Source: Pseudomonadota bacterium (GTDB lineage Bacteria > Pseudomonadota > Alphaproteobacteria > Rhizobiales > Xanthobacteraceae). From it: a DNA stretch of 64,000 nucleotides. The stretch is from assembly GCA_023404705.1 (NCBI GenBank), contig JAEYAU010000021.1, positions 31,383-95,382 of the forward strand, given 5' to 3'. Below the pieces are notes generated by a model. It was not told where the DNA came from and searched no databases. It was given only the letters and a program-made list of their open reading frames with translations. Below are positions 1 through 11,000 of the stretch, piece after piece. The position numbers and the translations under genes were made by a program. The stretch's first letter is position 1. Every line of letters starts with the position of its first letter.

Positions 1-2
1 TC

Positions 3-896
3 GGGCTCGACCACGTGTCGGGCGGCGACGTTCAGTTCCGCGTCATGATCGCCGCCGTGGACGATGCGGCCGACCCCGATCCGACCCAGGTTCTGTTCAC
101 CAGCGAGCTGCTCACCCTCGCGGCCGGATCCGGTCCCACCGCCTTCGACGTGCTGCTCAACGGCCTGCAGCTCGAGGCCGGGCGCACCTATGCGCTGATC
201 CTCGACGCCTACTCCCCCGACGGCACCCAGGGCGTCGCCAGCGTGCTGTCGAACGAGAATCACTACGCGAGTGGCGTGTTCCTGTCGCTCAATCCAGACG
301 GCGGCGCGCAGGCCGAGCACTTCAACGCCGATTGGACCTCCACCAGCGGCTGGGACATGGCGTTCCGCATCACCTCCACGGCGACGGAGCCGACCGGCTC
401 CACGCTCAATGGTGGGGTTTGGGACGACTCGCTGATCGGCGACATCGGCAACGACATCCTCAACGGCGAGCGGGACAACGACTGGCTGTTCGGGCGCGAC
501 GGCAACGACACCCTCAATGGGGGCACCGGCGACGATCGCCTGATCGGCGGCCGCGGCGACGACCAGCTGAGCGGCGGCACCGGCGCCGACAGCTTCGAAC
601 TCGACATGTCGGGGCAGGGCCTCGACCACATCCTCGACTTCACCCGCGCCGAAGGCGATGTAATCACGCTCGACGCAGAGTCGTTCGGGCTCACGTCCGG
701 CGCGAGCGCGGGCTCGATCTTCGGCTCCTCAGGCGATGCCACCTTCAACTACGCCACTGGGGAGAAGCTGCACTTCGACACGTCGACCGACACGCTCTGG
801 TACGACGGCGATGGTGCCGCGGGCGCGGCCGCCATTGCGCTGGCGCGGCTGGAGAATGGCGTCGATCTGCAGGCGAGCGATCTGCGCCTGGCGTGA
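3..896 (+). CDS. RTX-type I secreted protein, 3' end only
   Basis: The reading frame is open from the first complete codon, so the gene begins outside the window; the GTG at position 15 is probably an internal valine. About 130 residues of a beta-rich, jelly-roll-like region come first. Positions 405-600 then encode glycine/aspartate nonapeptides of the haemolysin calcium-binding type (for example NDTLNGGTGDD and GGRGDDQLSGG). The last 100 residues end in the pattern LWYDGDG ... LARLENGVDLQ, which closely matches the ends of the two giant adhesins in this window. That C-terminal block is the usual uncleaved type I secretion signal. The protein is therefore a third extracellular substrate for an exporter of the kind encoded at 52553-57943. 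The function of the lost N-terminal part cannot be judged. Confidence 0.88.
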   Translation, partial: GLDHVSGGDVQFRVMIAAVDDAADPDPTQVLFTSELLTLAAGSGPTAFDVLLNGLQLEAGRTYALILDAYSPDGTQGVASVLSNENHYASGVFLSLNPDGGAQAEHFNADWTSTSGWDMAFRITSTATEPTGSTLNGGVWDDSLIGDIGNDILNGERDNDWLFGRDGNDTLNGGTGDDRLIGGRGDDQLSGGTGADSFELDMSGQGLDHILDFTRAEGDVITLDAESFGLTSGASAGSIFGSSGDATFNYATGEKLHFDTSTDTLWYDGDGAAGAAAIALARLENGVDLQASDLRLA

Positions 897-932
897 CTTT
901 TCGCGGCGGGCCGTCGGCGAGCCGCGAAAGCA

Positions 933-970
933 CTGGAGCGTCGGCCAGCGGGGGCCGGCCGACGCTCCAG
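933..970. terminator. Perfect 14-bp hairpin between convergent genes
   Basis: Arms CTGGAGCGTCGGCC (933-946) and GGCCGACGCTCCAG (957-970) pair perfectly around a 10-base loop. The hairpin lies between the convergent ends of the RTX gene (stop at 896) and the minus-strand gene ending at 992, so it could stop transcription from both sides. No long T run follows on either strand. Confidence 0.6.
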
Positions 971-991
971 ATCTAACTCAAGCAGCTGGAT

Positions 992-1345
992 TTAATTGAG
1001 CGCGCTGACGACCGACGGGCCGGCGACCGACTGCACCGTGCAGGCGACCGCATGGCGCTTGCCGAAGTTCAGCACCGCGACCTCACGAATGCCGTCGAGC
1101 CAGATGCCGCGGCCCGCATAGCGATAGCCGTTCCCCATCGGGATGAGCCGCACATGCACGCCGCGATTCGGCCGCATGAAGAGGTAGCCGGTCACGAGCT
1201 CGCCAGCCGGGCTGATGGCCCGCGCGCGCAGCGGATATTCGTGGCCATTGGCGCAGGCAACCGAGAAGGAGCCCTGCGCGGCGGCGCTCGACGCGCACAT
1301 CGCTGCAAAGGCCAGCGAGAGAAGTCCGTAAGTCCAGTGTCGCAT
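992..1345 (-). CDS. Small exported protein of unknown function
   Basis: The 117-residue product starts MRHWTYGLLSLAFAAMCAS and has a clear Sec signal peptide that would be cut after SSAAAQ. The ATG at 1345 is preferred because AGGGG lies seven bases upstream; another ATG at 1351 has almost no spacing to it. The mature part is about 95 residues, beta-rich, with two cysteines (SVACANG and HAVACTV) that could form a disulfide in the periplasm, and a motif YRYAGRGIWLDGIREV. I do not recognise the family. It is convergent with the RTX gene and divergent from the first giant adhesin, with about 670 bases between the two start codons. Confidence 0.65.
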   Translation of the reverse strand: MRHWTYGLLSLAFAAMCASSAAAQGSFSVACANGHEYPLRARAISPAGELVTGYLFMRPNRGVHVRLIPMGNGYRYAGRGIWLDGIREVAVLNFGKRHAVACTVQSVAGPSVVSALN

Positions 1346-1936
1346 GACCATGCCCCTGCCCAATCCTTCATGCCTGCGCTGACCAACCACTATTGCCGCA
1401 CCGTCACGACCGCACAAGCGCCGAGCGAATGAACGAGTTCCCGCGCGCCGGGATTTCGCGCGACTGTGGCAACTACATCACGTTAGCGATGCAATCGCGC
1501 CGGCAGGTGCGGCCTGCACGATTCGATTACAGCCGCATCACCCGCCGACGACCACGAGAGCTGAGCCCGATCCGTTTTCGCCGCACCGTGGTGCCGTGAA
1601 CCGCAGCCGCAATTAGGAGCTGTACCTCCAAAGTTCCCGATTGTGGAACGGCGCTCTGATGTGAACGAGTTCCAAACGAGCAAGATTGTGTTGTGAACGG
1701 CCGTTAGCAATACGGCTCATATCTTGAGCTCAACTTCAAATGCTTTGGTCTTCGTGACACCTAATTCTGAGACCAAACTTGAAATCCTCAGGTTCTCATC
1801 TGGTCTCATCAGTGTATTTGAACAGGCATTCACTTGGTCTATTGTGTAACTAAACTCAATATTACTCGTGTTGCACCTTAACTACACTGGCAAAAACTAA
1901 TCCAGATACGCTGGAATCCCGTAGCATTTGCGTAAA
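1346..1936. other. AT-rich intergenic region before first giant adhesin
   Basis: No convincing gene is seen. The stretch from about 1700 to 1936 is much richer in A and T than the rest of the window and probably holds promoter and regulator sites for the adhesin at 2015. A weak sigma-70-like pair TTGAAC (1818-1823) and TATTGT (1840-1845) is separated by 16 bases. TGGTCT or its complement occurs four times between 1746 and 1841. Confidence 0.5.
1744..1777. promoter_or_regulatory. Inverted repeat, possible regulator site
   Basis: TTTGGTCT (1744-1751) and AGACCAAA (1770-1777) form an exact 8-bp inverted repeat with an 18-base gap. TGGTCT occurs again at 1801-1806 and near 1836. The cluster lies about 240 bases upstream of the adhesin start. 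The regulator is unknown. Confidence 0.3.
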
Positions 1937-2014
1937 GTTAAGAATAGGTTACGGCGCAACAGGCTAGGGGCGGCTAGCTTCCATTAGGTTGTATTTCGTT
2001 CGGGGGGTTGCGGA
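1937..2014 (+). promoter_or_regulatory. Conserved promoter/leader of giant adhesin 1
   Basis: This block is repeated at 24899-24977 ahead of the second giant gene. Shared parts are GTTAAGAATA plus GTTAC at the upstream end, GGCTAGGG(G)CGGCT in the middle and TCGGGGGGTTGCG as the ribosome-binding site just before ATG. Distances to the start codon are 78 and 79 bases. TTAA-N7-TTAC at the upstream end is one base from the CtrA consensus TTAA-N7-TTAA of alphaproteobacteria. The GGGGGG tract sits seven to eight bases before the ATG. Confidence 0.6.
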
Positions 2015-5000
2015 ATGAACGCGCCGTTCGTCGTCGCGCAAGCGACATCGGGCCAGGTTCCGGCTGGCCAGGCCGTGAAGGTCGTGAAGGTCATCAAGCC
2101 TGATGGAAATCAGGCCGTGTCCATCAAGCTTGATGGACAGACCAAGCTCGATCTCACGGGCATCTCCAGCGAGAACATCACGCTGGTCCGCGTCGGCGAG
2201 CGTCTGATCATCCTCTTCGACAACAAGGGCACCGTCGAGGTCGAGCCGTTCTTCGACTCGAGCGGCAAGCCCGTGCAGGACATCACGCTCGAAGTCGGCA
2301 CCAACCAGCTGATGAACGGCGAGGAGTTCGCCAACCTCTTCCCGATCTCCACCGACCAGTCGATCCTGCCCGCCGCCGGCCCCGGCGCCGCCGCTGGCCC
2401 GTCCAATACGGGTGGCCAGTTCGGACCTTTCCAGATCGACGCGCTGCTCGGCGATGATCCGCTCGATCTGCTCGGCCCCGAGGAGCTGCCGGGCTTCGAC
2501 ATCAACGCCCAGACCACGAGCCCTGACGGCGACCTCACTCCGACCGCCGGTCCGAACGATGATCTCGTCGCCGACGAGGACGATCTCGTCATTCCGCCGT
2601 TCCACTCGCAGGGCGTCGGCGACAACGCGCCGGGCGACGATGCGCCCACCAGCTTTACGGGCACACTCGCGCACACCGTCGGCGATGGCCTGAGCACCGC
2701 CGGCGTCAACATGGCGTTGATGAACGGCCTCCCGGTCCTCGACGACGCGGGCAATCCCGTCACGTCGAACGGACTCGATCTCGTCTATGTCTGGACCGGC
2801 GACACGCTGCAGGCCGTCACCGTCCCGGGCGGTGAGGGCGAGTCGCAGGTCGTGTTCCAGATCACGATCAATTCGCAGACCGGCGCCTACACGTTCGTCC
2901 TGTTCGATCAGATCGATCACGCACCGCCGACGCCGCCCGAAACCTCGTTCGAGAACGACGTCCGGGTGGTGCTGAGCTACGAGGTCGAGGACATCGACGG
3001 CGACGTCGCGACCGGCACCTTCGGCGTGGTTTTCGACGACGACGTGCCGGTCGTTCCCGAGGCCGAAGGTTCCGGCGGCGCCCAGCTTTCGCTCGCGATC
3101 GACGAGGACGATCTCGAGGGCCCGCTCTCGGTCGGCAACAACGACGTCCAGGACGGCGACGATCTGCCGGTCGACGGCAGCCCCTCGCAGCAGGGCACGA
3201 CGCCCTTCACCATCGGCGCCGACGAGAACGGCACCGTCTCCTTCGAGGAGATGGACGGCCGCGAGGTGACCGGCACCTATACGGACGGCACCACCGGGCA
3301 GGTGGAGTCGCAGGGGCGGCCGCTCGTCTATGTGTGGGATGCGGCCAGCAACACGCTCTACGCCACCTTCGACACGGTGGATCCGGCCAACAACGCGGCG
3401 TTCAAGATCGTCCTGATCGATGCGGTCACCGGCAAGTTCGAGTTCACGCTGCTCGACCAGCTCGATCACTTGCCGAACCCGATCACGACGGGCGGCGAAA
3501 GTGACGGCGACGGCGGCGGCAGCGAACAGGCCGTGACGCAAGCCATCGTCACCGCCGTGCTGGCCTTCGAGGACAACATCGTTCTCGACCTCGTCTACAA
3601 GGTCACCGATGCGGACGGCGACTCGGTCACCGGGACCGTGCGCATCGATGTCGATGACGACGTGCCGACCGTGACGGGCGAGACGATCACGCGCACGGTC
3701 GACGAGGACGACATCGATACGCCCTGGTCGCAGGGCAACCATCAGGACGATGGCGACGCGGACGGCTCGATCACCGAGAACAATCCCGGCAACATCCACG
3801 CGGCCTTCATCAGCGGCTCAATCAGCGCGGTCGTGTCGATCGGCGCCGACGAGGTCGGCAGCTTCGACGGCGAGTTCTTCCCGGGCCAGATCTTCGACAT
3901 GCTCTCGGCCGAGCAGATCGCCGAGAAGCTGCCGCTGTTCTCCAAGCAGTTCGTGCAGCCAGCCGCCGAGAACGGCCTGCAGCTCACCTACGAGGTGTCC
4001 CACGAGAACGGCTGGGTGATCCTGAAGGCCAGCGAGCCGGATGATCCGAACGGCCCCGGCGACACCGGCAACCCGGTCTTCGAGCTGCGCCTCAACCAGA
4101 CCACCGGCGATTACGAGTTCCGTCTGTTCGACGAGCTCATGCACGTGCTGCCGCCGACCGGCGGCTCCGAAGAGAACACCGCGCTGCGCCTCGGCGCCGA
4201 CGGCTCGCTCGAAGGAATCGACTTCGGCGCGCTCATCACGGTGACGGACTACGACAAGGACACCATCACGCTCGACGGCAAGTTCGTCATCAATGTCACG
4301 GACGACGTGCCCGAGGCCGATATCGACGTCAATCCGTTCGGCGCCGTCATTCATGACGAAACGCCCGGCGACGACGGCCTCGACGATACCGACTCGGCGA
4401 GCGCCAAGGCGCCGTTCCTGACGCTCGAGAGCGACAGCGAGATCGAGACGGGCGAGGATCCGGACGTGCCGCCGAACGCGGGCGCCATCGGCTACGCGCG
4501 CAGTCTGCTGCCGGTCGTGTTCAACGACTCCGATATCGGCGCGGACGCACCGGCCGCGGTGCAGAGCTTCTCACTGCGCCTGACGGGCGGCGCCGAGAGC
4601 CTGGCCTCAGGCCTGTTCCTCACTGACGGCACAAGCATCACGCTGCAGATCTACGACAACGGCACGGCGGACACGTCGGACGACCTCGTGCTCGGCATCG
4701 TCGACGGCAGCGGCACCTTCGGCGGTCACGTCGCGTTCGCGGTCGCCATCGGCCAGGACGGCCACCTCAGCGTCGCGCAGTATCTCTCGCTCAAGCACGA
4801 CGACCGCGGCGACAACGACGAGGCGAACGATCTCGGCTTCGGCTTCACGGATGCTAACCCGAAGGAGCAGTCGGCCCCGATCCAGCAGACGCTGGCCGGC
4901 AAGGTCGAGGCCGTCGTCACGGTCACGGACTCGGACGGAGACACGGACTCGGATTCCGCCCAGATCGGCGACCGCATCATTTTCCAGGATGATGGTCCGC

Positions 5001-8000
5001 GGCTGCTTCAGGGCAGGGCCGAGGAGACCGTCGACGAGGACGACATTCACACGTCGGGCTCGCTTGGCACCTCGCCGAACGACAGCGACGGCGACGGCTC
5101 CTTCACGGGCGATCCCGGCAACAACAATCCGGGCCCGGCCTTCGTCTCCGGCTCGGTCGCCGGCTATGTCGATTTCGGCGCCGACGGCAATGGCGGCTTC
5201 TCGATCGCGCTCGACAAGATCGGGGACAAATTCGGAGACCTCGGCCTCAAGTCTCAGGGCAAGCCGCTCGTCTATACGGGTGACAACACGACCGATCCGA
5301 CCTGGGCCATCTTCACGGCCACTTCGACCGACGGTCGCGACGTGTTCGAGCTGAAGGTCGACAAGACCACCGGCGCCTACGAGTTCCGGCTGTTCGACCA
5401 GATCGACCACGATCCGTACAACGACTCGCCCGACGGGATCGGCAACGGCACCGGGGCCGATCAGAACCAGGACCTGCGCGATTCCATCAATGGCGATGTC
5501 ACCGAGCTCGATTTCGGCGACGTCGTTCGCGCCACCGACGGCGACGGCGATCCGATCATTCTCGATAGCAAGCTGCTGATCACGATCACGGACGACGTGC
5601 CGGTGATCAAGCCGAACAGCAAGATCGAGCGCACCGCCGACGAAGACGACGTCAATACGAGCTTCTCGACCGGCACCTCGCCGAACGACGGCACGGGTGA
5701 CGGCTCCGACACCGGGAACCCGCCGTCCAACGTGACGGGTCCCGCGCTCGTCACCGGCACGGTCGCGGGCGTCGTCGCGGTCGGCGCCGACGATCTGATC
5801 ACCTTCTCGTTCATCGCAGAGTCGGACGCGCGCACTTATCTCGAGAGCCTCGGGCTGAAGTCGCAGGGCGCGCTGCTCAGCTACGATATCCAGGGCGGCA
5901 CGCTCTACGCTTTCGACAATGCCGGGCCCAACCAGGGTCAGACCTACGATCCGCCTGGTGATCGCCTGGTGTTCACCCTCAAGCTGAACGGCGACGGCTC
6001 GTTCGAATTCGAGCTGCATGACCAGCTCGATCACGATGCGCCGTTCGACGACATCGGCGACGGCAGCGGCATCGCCGACCAGAACGTCGATCTCCAGGAC
6101 ATCATCAGCGCCGACGTCACCGACATCAATTTCGGCAAGATCATCAAGGCGACCGACTTCGACGGCGACGGCGTCATCCTCGATCAGCAGCTCACGATCG
6201 AGATCACGGACGACGTTCCGGTCGCGGTCATCGGCATCAACTCGCAGGACACGTTCCTGACGATCGACGAGACCGCCGGCTCGAGCGGGCAGGGCGATGA
6301 GCCCGGCAATCCCGCGCTCTTCACGGCGCTGACCAATAAGGGCGCCGACCCGGGCATGTCGCCGCAATACGCGGTCGACGGGGATCTCTTCGTCACCACC
6401 GGCACCACCTTCGGCACCGATGAGGGCGGCACCAAGGTGTTCTCGCTCGCGCTCAAGGGGAGCGAGCCGCTCGCCACAGGCCTGAAGACCAGCGGCGTCG
6501 GCGCCGCCAACGAGCACCCGATCTTCCTCTTCGAAGAGGCTCACAACGGCCGGACCTACATCGTGGGCCGCTACGACCTGGCCAATGGCCCGGTCAGCGA
6601 GAGCGATCCGGCCGCGTTCGCGCTCTATGTCGACCCCGCGACTGGCGCGCTGCACCTCGCGCAGTTCGTGTCCCTCGAGCACGGCAATCCGAACAACACC
6701 AACGAGCCGATCAATCTTCCGAACAACCTGATCGACGCCGTCTATACGGTGACGGACTTCGACGGCGACAAGTCCATCGCCAAGGTGGATCTCGGCGACA
6801 ACGTCCGCTTCCTCGACGACGCGCCGGTGCTGCAGTCCGGCTCGGTCTCTGTGACTGCGGACGAGGACGACATCCAGACCGTGCCGCCCACCGGCTCGCT
6901 CGGGACCAGCCCGCAGGACGGCAATGCGGACGGCTCCTATACCCAGAATCCGGGCGACAACCAGCCCGGCCCCGCGACTGTGAGCAACACGCTCGCGCCG
7001 CTGGTGGCGGTGGGTGCGGATGACCCGATCACCTTCTCGTTCGTCGGCATCAACGACATTCGCGCCACGCTGACGTCCTACGGCCTGGAGTCGAAGGACT
7101 CGCTACTCAGCTACACGCTCGACGGCAATGTGCTGCGCGGCTTCGTCAATGCGGGCGGGCCCGGCGGCCTAACCTACGATCCGCCGGCCGACCGCCTCGT
7201 CTTCAATCTCATTCTCAACACGGACGGCAGCTTCACGTTCGAACTGCACGACCAGCTCGATCACGACGCGCCATTCGATGACGTCGGCGACGGCAGCGGC
7301 CTCGCCGACCAGAACACGGACCTCGTCGAGGCAGTCAACGGCGACATCAACGCGATCGACTTCGGCCAGTTCATCCAGGCGAAGGACGCCGACGGCGACG
7401 GCGTGATGCTGACCGGCAAGCTCTCGGTCACCATCCGCGACGACATCCCGATCGCCAAGATTACCGCCGTCACCAGCGCCACGCTGATCCACGACGAGAC
7501 GCCAGGCATCGACGGCAACGACGATACCGACCTCGCGAGCCTCTCTGCCGCCGCCCAGACGGCCTTCAACGGGCTCGCCAACAAGGGCGAGGACCTCGAC
7601 GTCCCCGGCACCGGCGCAATCGGCTACGCGGCCGATATCCTCGTCACGAACGTTCAGACGCAGATCGGCGCCGACGAGCCCGCCACCATGACCTTCGCGC
7701 TGCTGATCAACGGCAGCAACGGCCTCAACTCGGGGCTGCTCACGACCGAGGGCCAGCAGATCAACCTCTACAAGGAGGGCGACCTGATCGTCGGCCGCGT
7801 CGGCTCGGCCAGCGGCGTTGCGGCCTTTGCGCTGCACATCGACGGGTCCGGCAAGGTCTCGCTCGCCCAGTATCTGTCGATCAAGCACGACGATTTTCCG
7901 ACCGACCACGACGAGGCCGATGACGCGACCGACGCCACTGCGTCGATCGAGCAGACGCTCGCGGGCAAGATCAAGGCCGAGCTGACGGTCACGGATTTTG

Positions 8001-11000
8001 ACGGCGACGTCAGCAAGAATTCGATCGAGATCGGCGGCCTGATCAAGTTCGAGGATGATGGCCCGTCGCTCACGCTCGCGGCTCCGAGCTCCGCCCTCAA
8101 CGGCCTGTTCTTCGACGGCTTCACGCCCAACGGCAATGCCTGGGGGCAGGGGAGCGGCATCAACACGACCGGCACCGCCGGCGGCTGGACCATCTCGGGC
8201 TCCACGGCCGAGCCGGCGACGACGGTGCAGCTCGAGCGCGTCGGCGACGGCTACCGCGGCGCCGACAGTCCGACCAACAGCCTCATGGTCGACATGGAGG
8301 CGAGCCCGGGCAACGTCCAGATCACGCAGACGCTGAACCTGCAGGCCGGCGTCCACAGGCTGACCTTCGAGATCGGCGAGGGGCTTCCGCCTCCCGCCGT
8401 CGTGCCGGGCAGCGCGCTGCTCGAGGTGGTCTGGAACGGCAACGTCGTCGGCACCTACGACCCGAACCCGGGCGTGATGCAGACCATCTCGCTCGACGTG
8501 ACCGCGCTCGCCGGCAACAACACCCTGACCTTCCGTGAGGTCGGTGACGCCGGCGACAACACCGGCACGTTCCTCGCAAACGTCAAGGTCACGGACATCC
8601 TCATCATCGATGAGACGCCCGGCCTCGACGCCGACGCTGACGACACGCTCCTCGCGTCGCTCTCCGCGGCCGCGCAGGCCGCCTTCGGCGCCATCGTCAA
8701 CCTTGGCAGCGATCCCGCCATGGGCTCGCCGCAATACGCGCAGGGCGACGGCGCCGTGCTCGCCGTCACGCCGAACTACGGCGCCGACGGCCCGGCCGCC
8801 TCGAACCCGCTGGTCTACGACCTCGTCCTCGCCTCCCAGGGCGTCAACTCGGGCCTGCAGACCACGGAAGGCAAGATCATCAAGCTGTTCGACGAGGGCA
8901 ATGTCATCGTCGGCCGCTACGACACCAGCAACGGCACGGTCGACTCCTCAGACCCGGCGGCCTTCGCGTTCCACGTCGACGCGACCACCGGCAAGCTGTC
9001 GGTCGTACAGTACGTCTCGCTGCTGCACCCCGATCCGGCAAATGCCGACGAGGGCATCTCGCTCGCGCCGGGCAGCCTCTCCGTGAAGGTCACGGTCACC
9101 GACGGCGACCTCGACCAGGCCTCGCAGACCGCGGACATCTCCAGCCTCGTGCGTTTCGAGGACGATGGTCCGAGCCTGGTCGCCGGCGCATCCGTCACGG
9201 GCACCGTGGACGAGGATGCGCTGACCGGTCAGTCGGTGGGCAATGTCGACGCAGGCCGTCCGGGCGAGACCGGCAGCGGCATTGGCTCGGTGACCGCGAG
9301 CGGCGGCGCGAACGCGCTCAACGCCCTCGTCAACTTCGGCGCCGATGGCGCGCATCCGACCGAGGCCTTCAAGCTGGCCGTCGTGAACACGCCGGTCGAC
9401 TCCGGCCTGAACTCCAAGCTGGGCGATGTCCTGATCGTCTCGGACGGCAACATCCTGCGCGGCTATGTCGAGTCCGGCAACGGGTCCGGCTACGCGGCCG
9501 GCGACCGCGAGGTCTTCACGCTCACGGTCGGCGCGGACGGGTCCTACACTTTCACGCTGAAGGACCAGATCGACCATCCCTCGCTCGACGGCGTCCTGGG
9601 CAGTGACGACACCGAGAACCTGCTTACGACGGCGATCGACCTGTCGTCCTATGTCATCGCCAAGGACGGCGACGGCGACACCGTCGCGCTCGGCACCGGC
9701 GCCTTCGTGATCCAGGTGCGCGACGACATTCCGTACCAGACCACGGCCACGGTTTCGGCGACGGTCGGCGAGGACGAACTGACCGGCCAGTCGATCGGCA
9801 ATCCGGACTCGCCGGACGACACCGACACGTCCGCCACCGGCTCGCTCGCCTCGCTGATCAAGGTCGGCGCCGACGAGGATGGCGCCTTCTCGCTGATCCA
9901 GAATCCGACCGAACTGCCGATCATCACCTCCAAGGGCGAGACGGTCTCGTACAACGTGTCGGGCACGGTGCTGACCGGCTTCGTCGATGATGACGGCACG
10001 CCCGGATTCTCAGGCAGCGACCGCCTGATCTTCACGCTCGACCTGCAGCCGAACGGCACCTTCACGTTCACGCTGCTCGACCAGATCGATCACATCCCGA
10101 ACAACCCCGCGAACAACGACGATCAGAGCCTGATCCTCGACTTCACGCGTGCGGTCCAGTTCACGGATCAGGACGGCGATACGGTCGCGCTCAAGGGCAC
10201 GCCCACCCTCGTCACGTCCGGCATCGGCCTCAAGCCCGGCAACTACGACGCCTATGCGGCGGCGGGCGCCACCTTTGACGGCGTGACGTTCACGGGGACG
10301 GCCGCGAACCAGTTCGCCAGCCCGGACAACAACACCGACTCGTTCAACATCTCGGGGCCGGGCATCGGCATTGGCGACAACCACATTCACGACAACGAAG
10401 GCTTCATCTTCTCGCGGACCGGGACCGACTCGCTGACCTTCACGATCGTCGGCAATGCGACCGGGACCATCACCTGGGAAGCCTATACGGGCCTTCCGCC
10501 GACGCCCGGCAATCCGGGCTATGCGAGCGGCGTCGTCAATCCGATCCCGGCCAACGGCGGAGTCGTGACGATCGACCCGTCCGGCCTGTTCGATCACATC
10601 ATCATCCGCTTCGACATGGGGTCGGGCGACAAGATCCGCGTCGACAACGTTCTCTTCGCCTCGCAGGGCACCTCGGGCGTGTTCACGATCGCCATCGAGG
10701 ACGACATCCCGGTCGCTTATGTCAGCGGCACGGCCGGAACCGTGCACGAGGACGTGCTCACGGGCCTCTCCACCGGGAATCCGGAGAGCGGGCAGTCGGC
10801 CTCGACGATCATCACCACGAGCCAGCTCGCGGCGCTCATCTCGGTCGGGGCCGACGAGGACGCCACCTTCTCGCTCAACCAGGGGATCGACGGCACTGTC
10901 GCGAATGTGCAGTCGAAGGGCTCGCTCGTGACCTTCGAGGTCATCGATGCCGACACCATCCAGGGTCAGGCGTCCGGCGGCCGCGTTGTCTTCGAAATCG

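Noticed and set aside
1644..1672. GAAC words as a possible LexA site upstream of adhesin 1
   Set aside because: The two GAAC copies are 13 bases apart instead of seven, so they do not fit the alphaproteobacterial SOS operator.
2363..2383. LPAAG resembling an LPxTG sortase signal
   Set aside because: It sits near the N-terminus, without a following hydrophobic helix and basic tail, in a Gram-negative context with a LapG-type protease; a dialanine cleavage site fits better.
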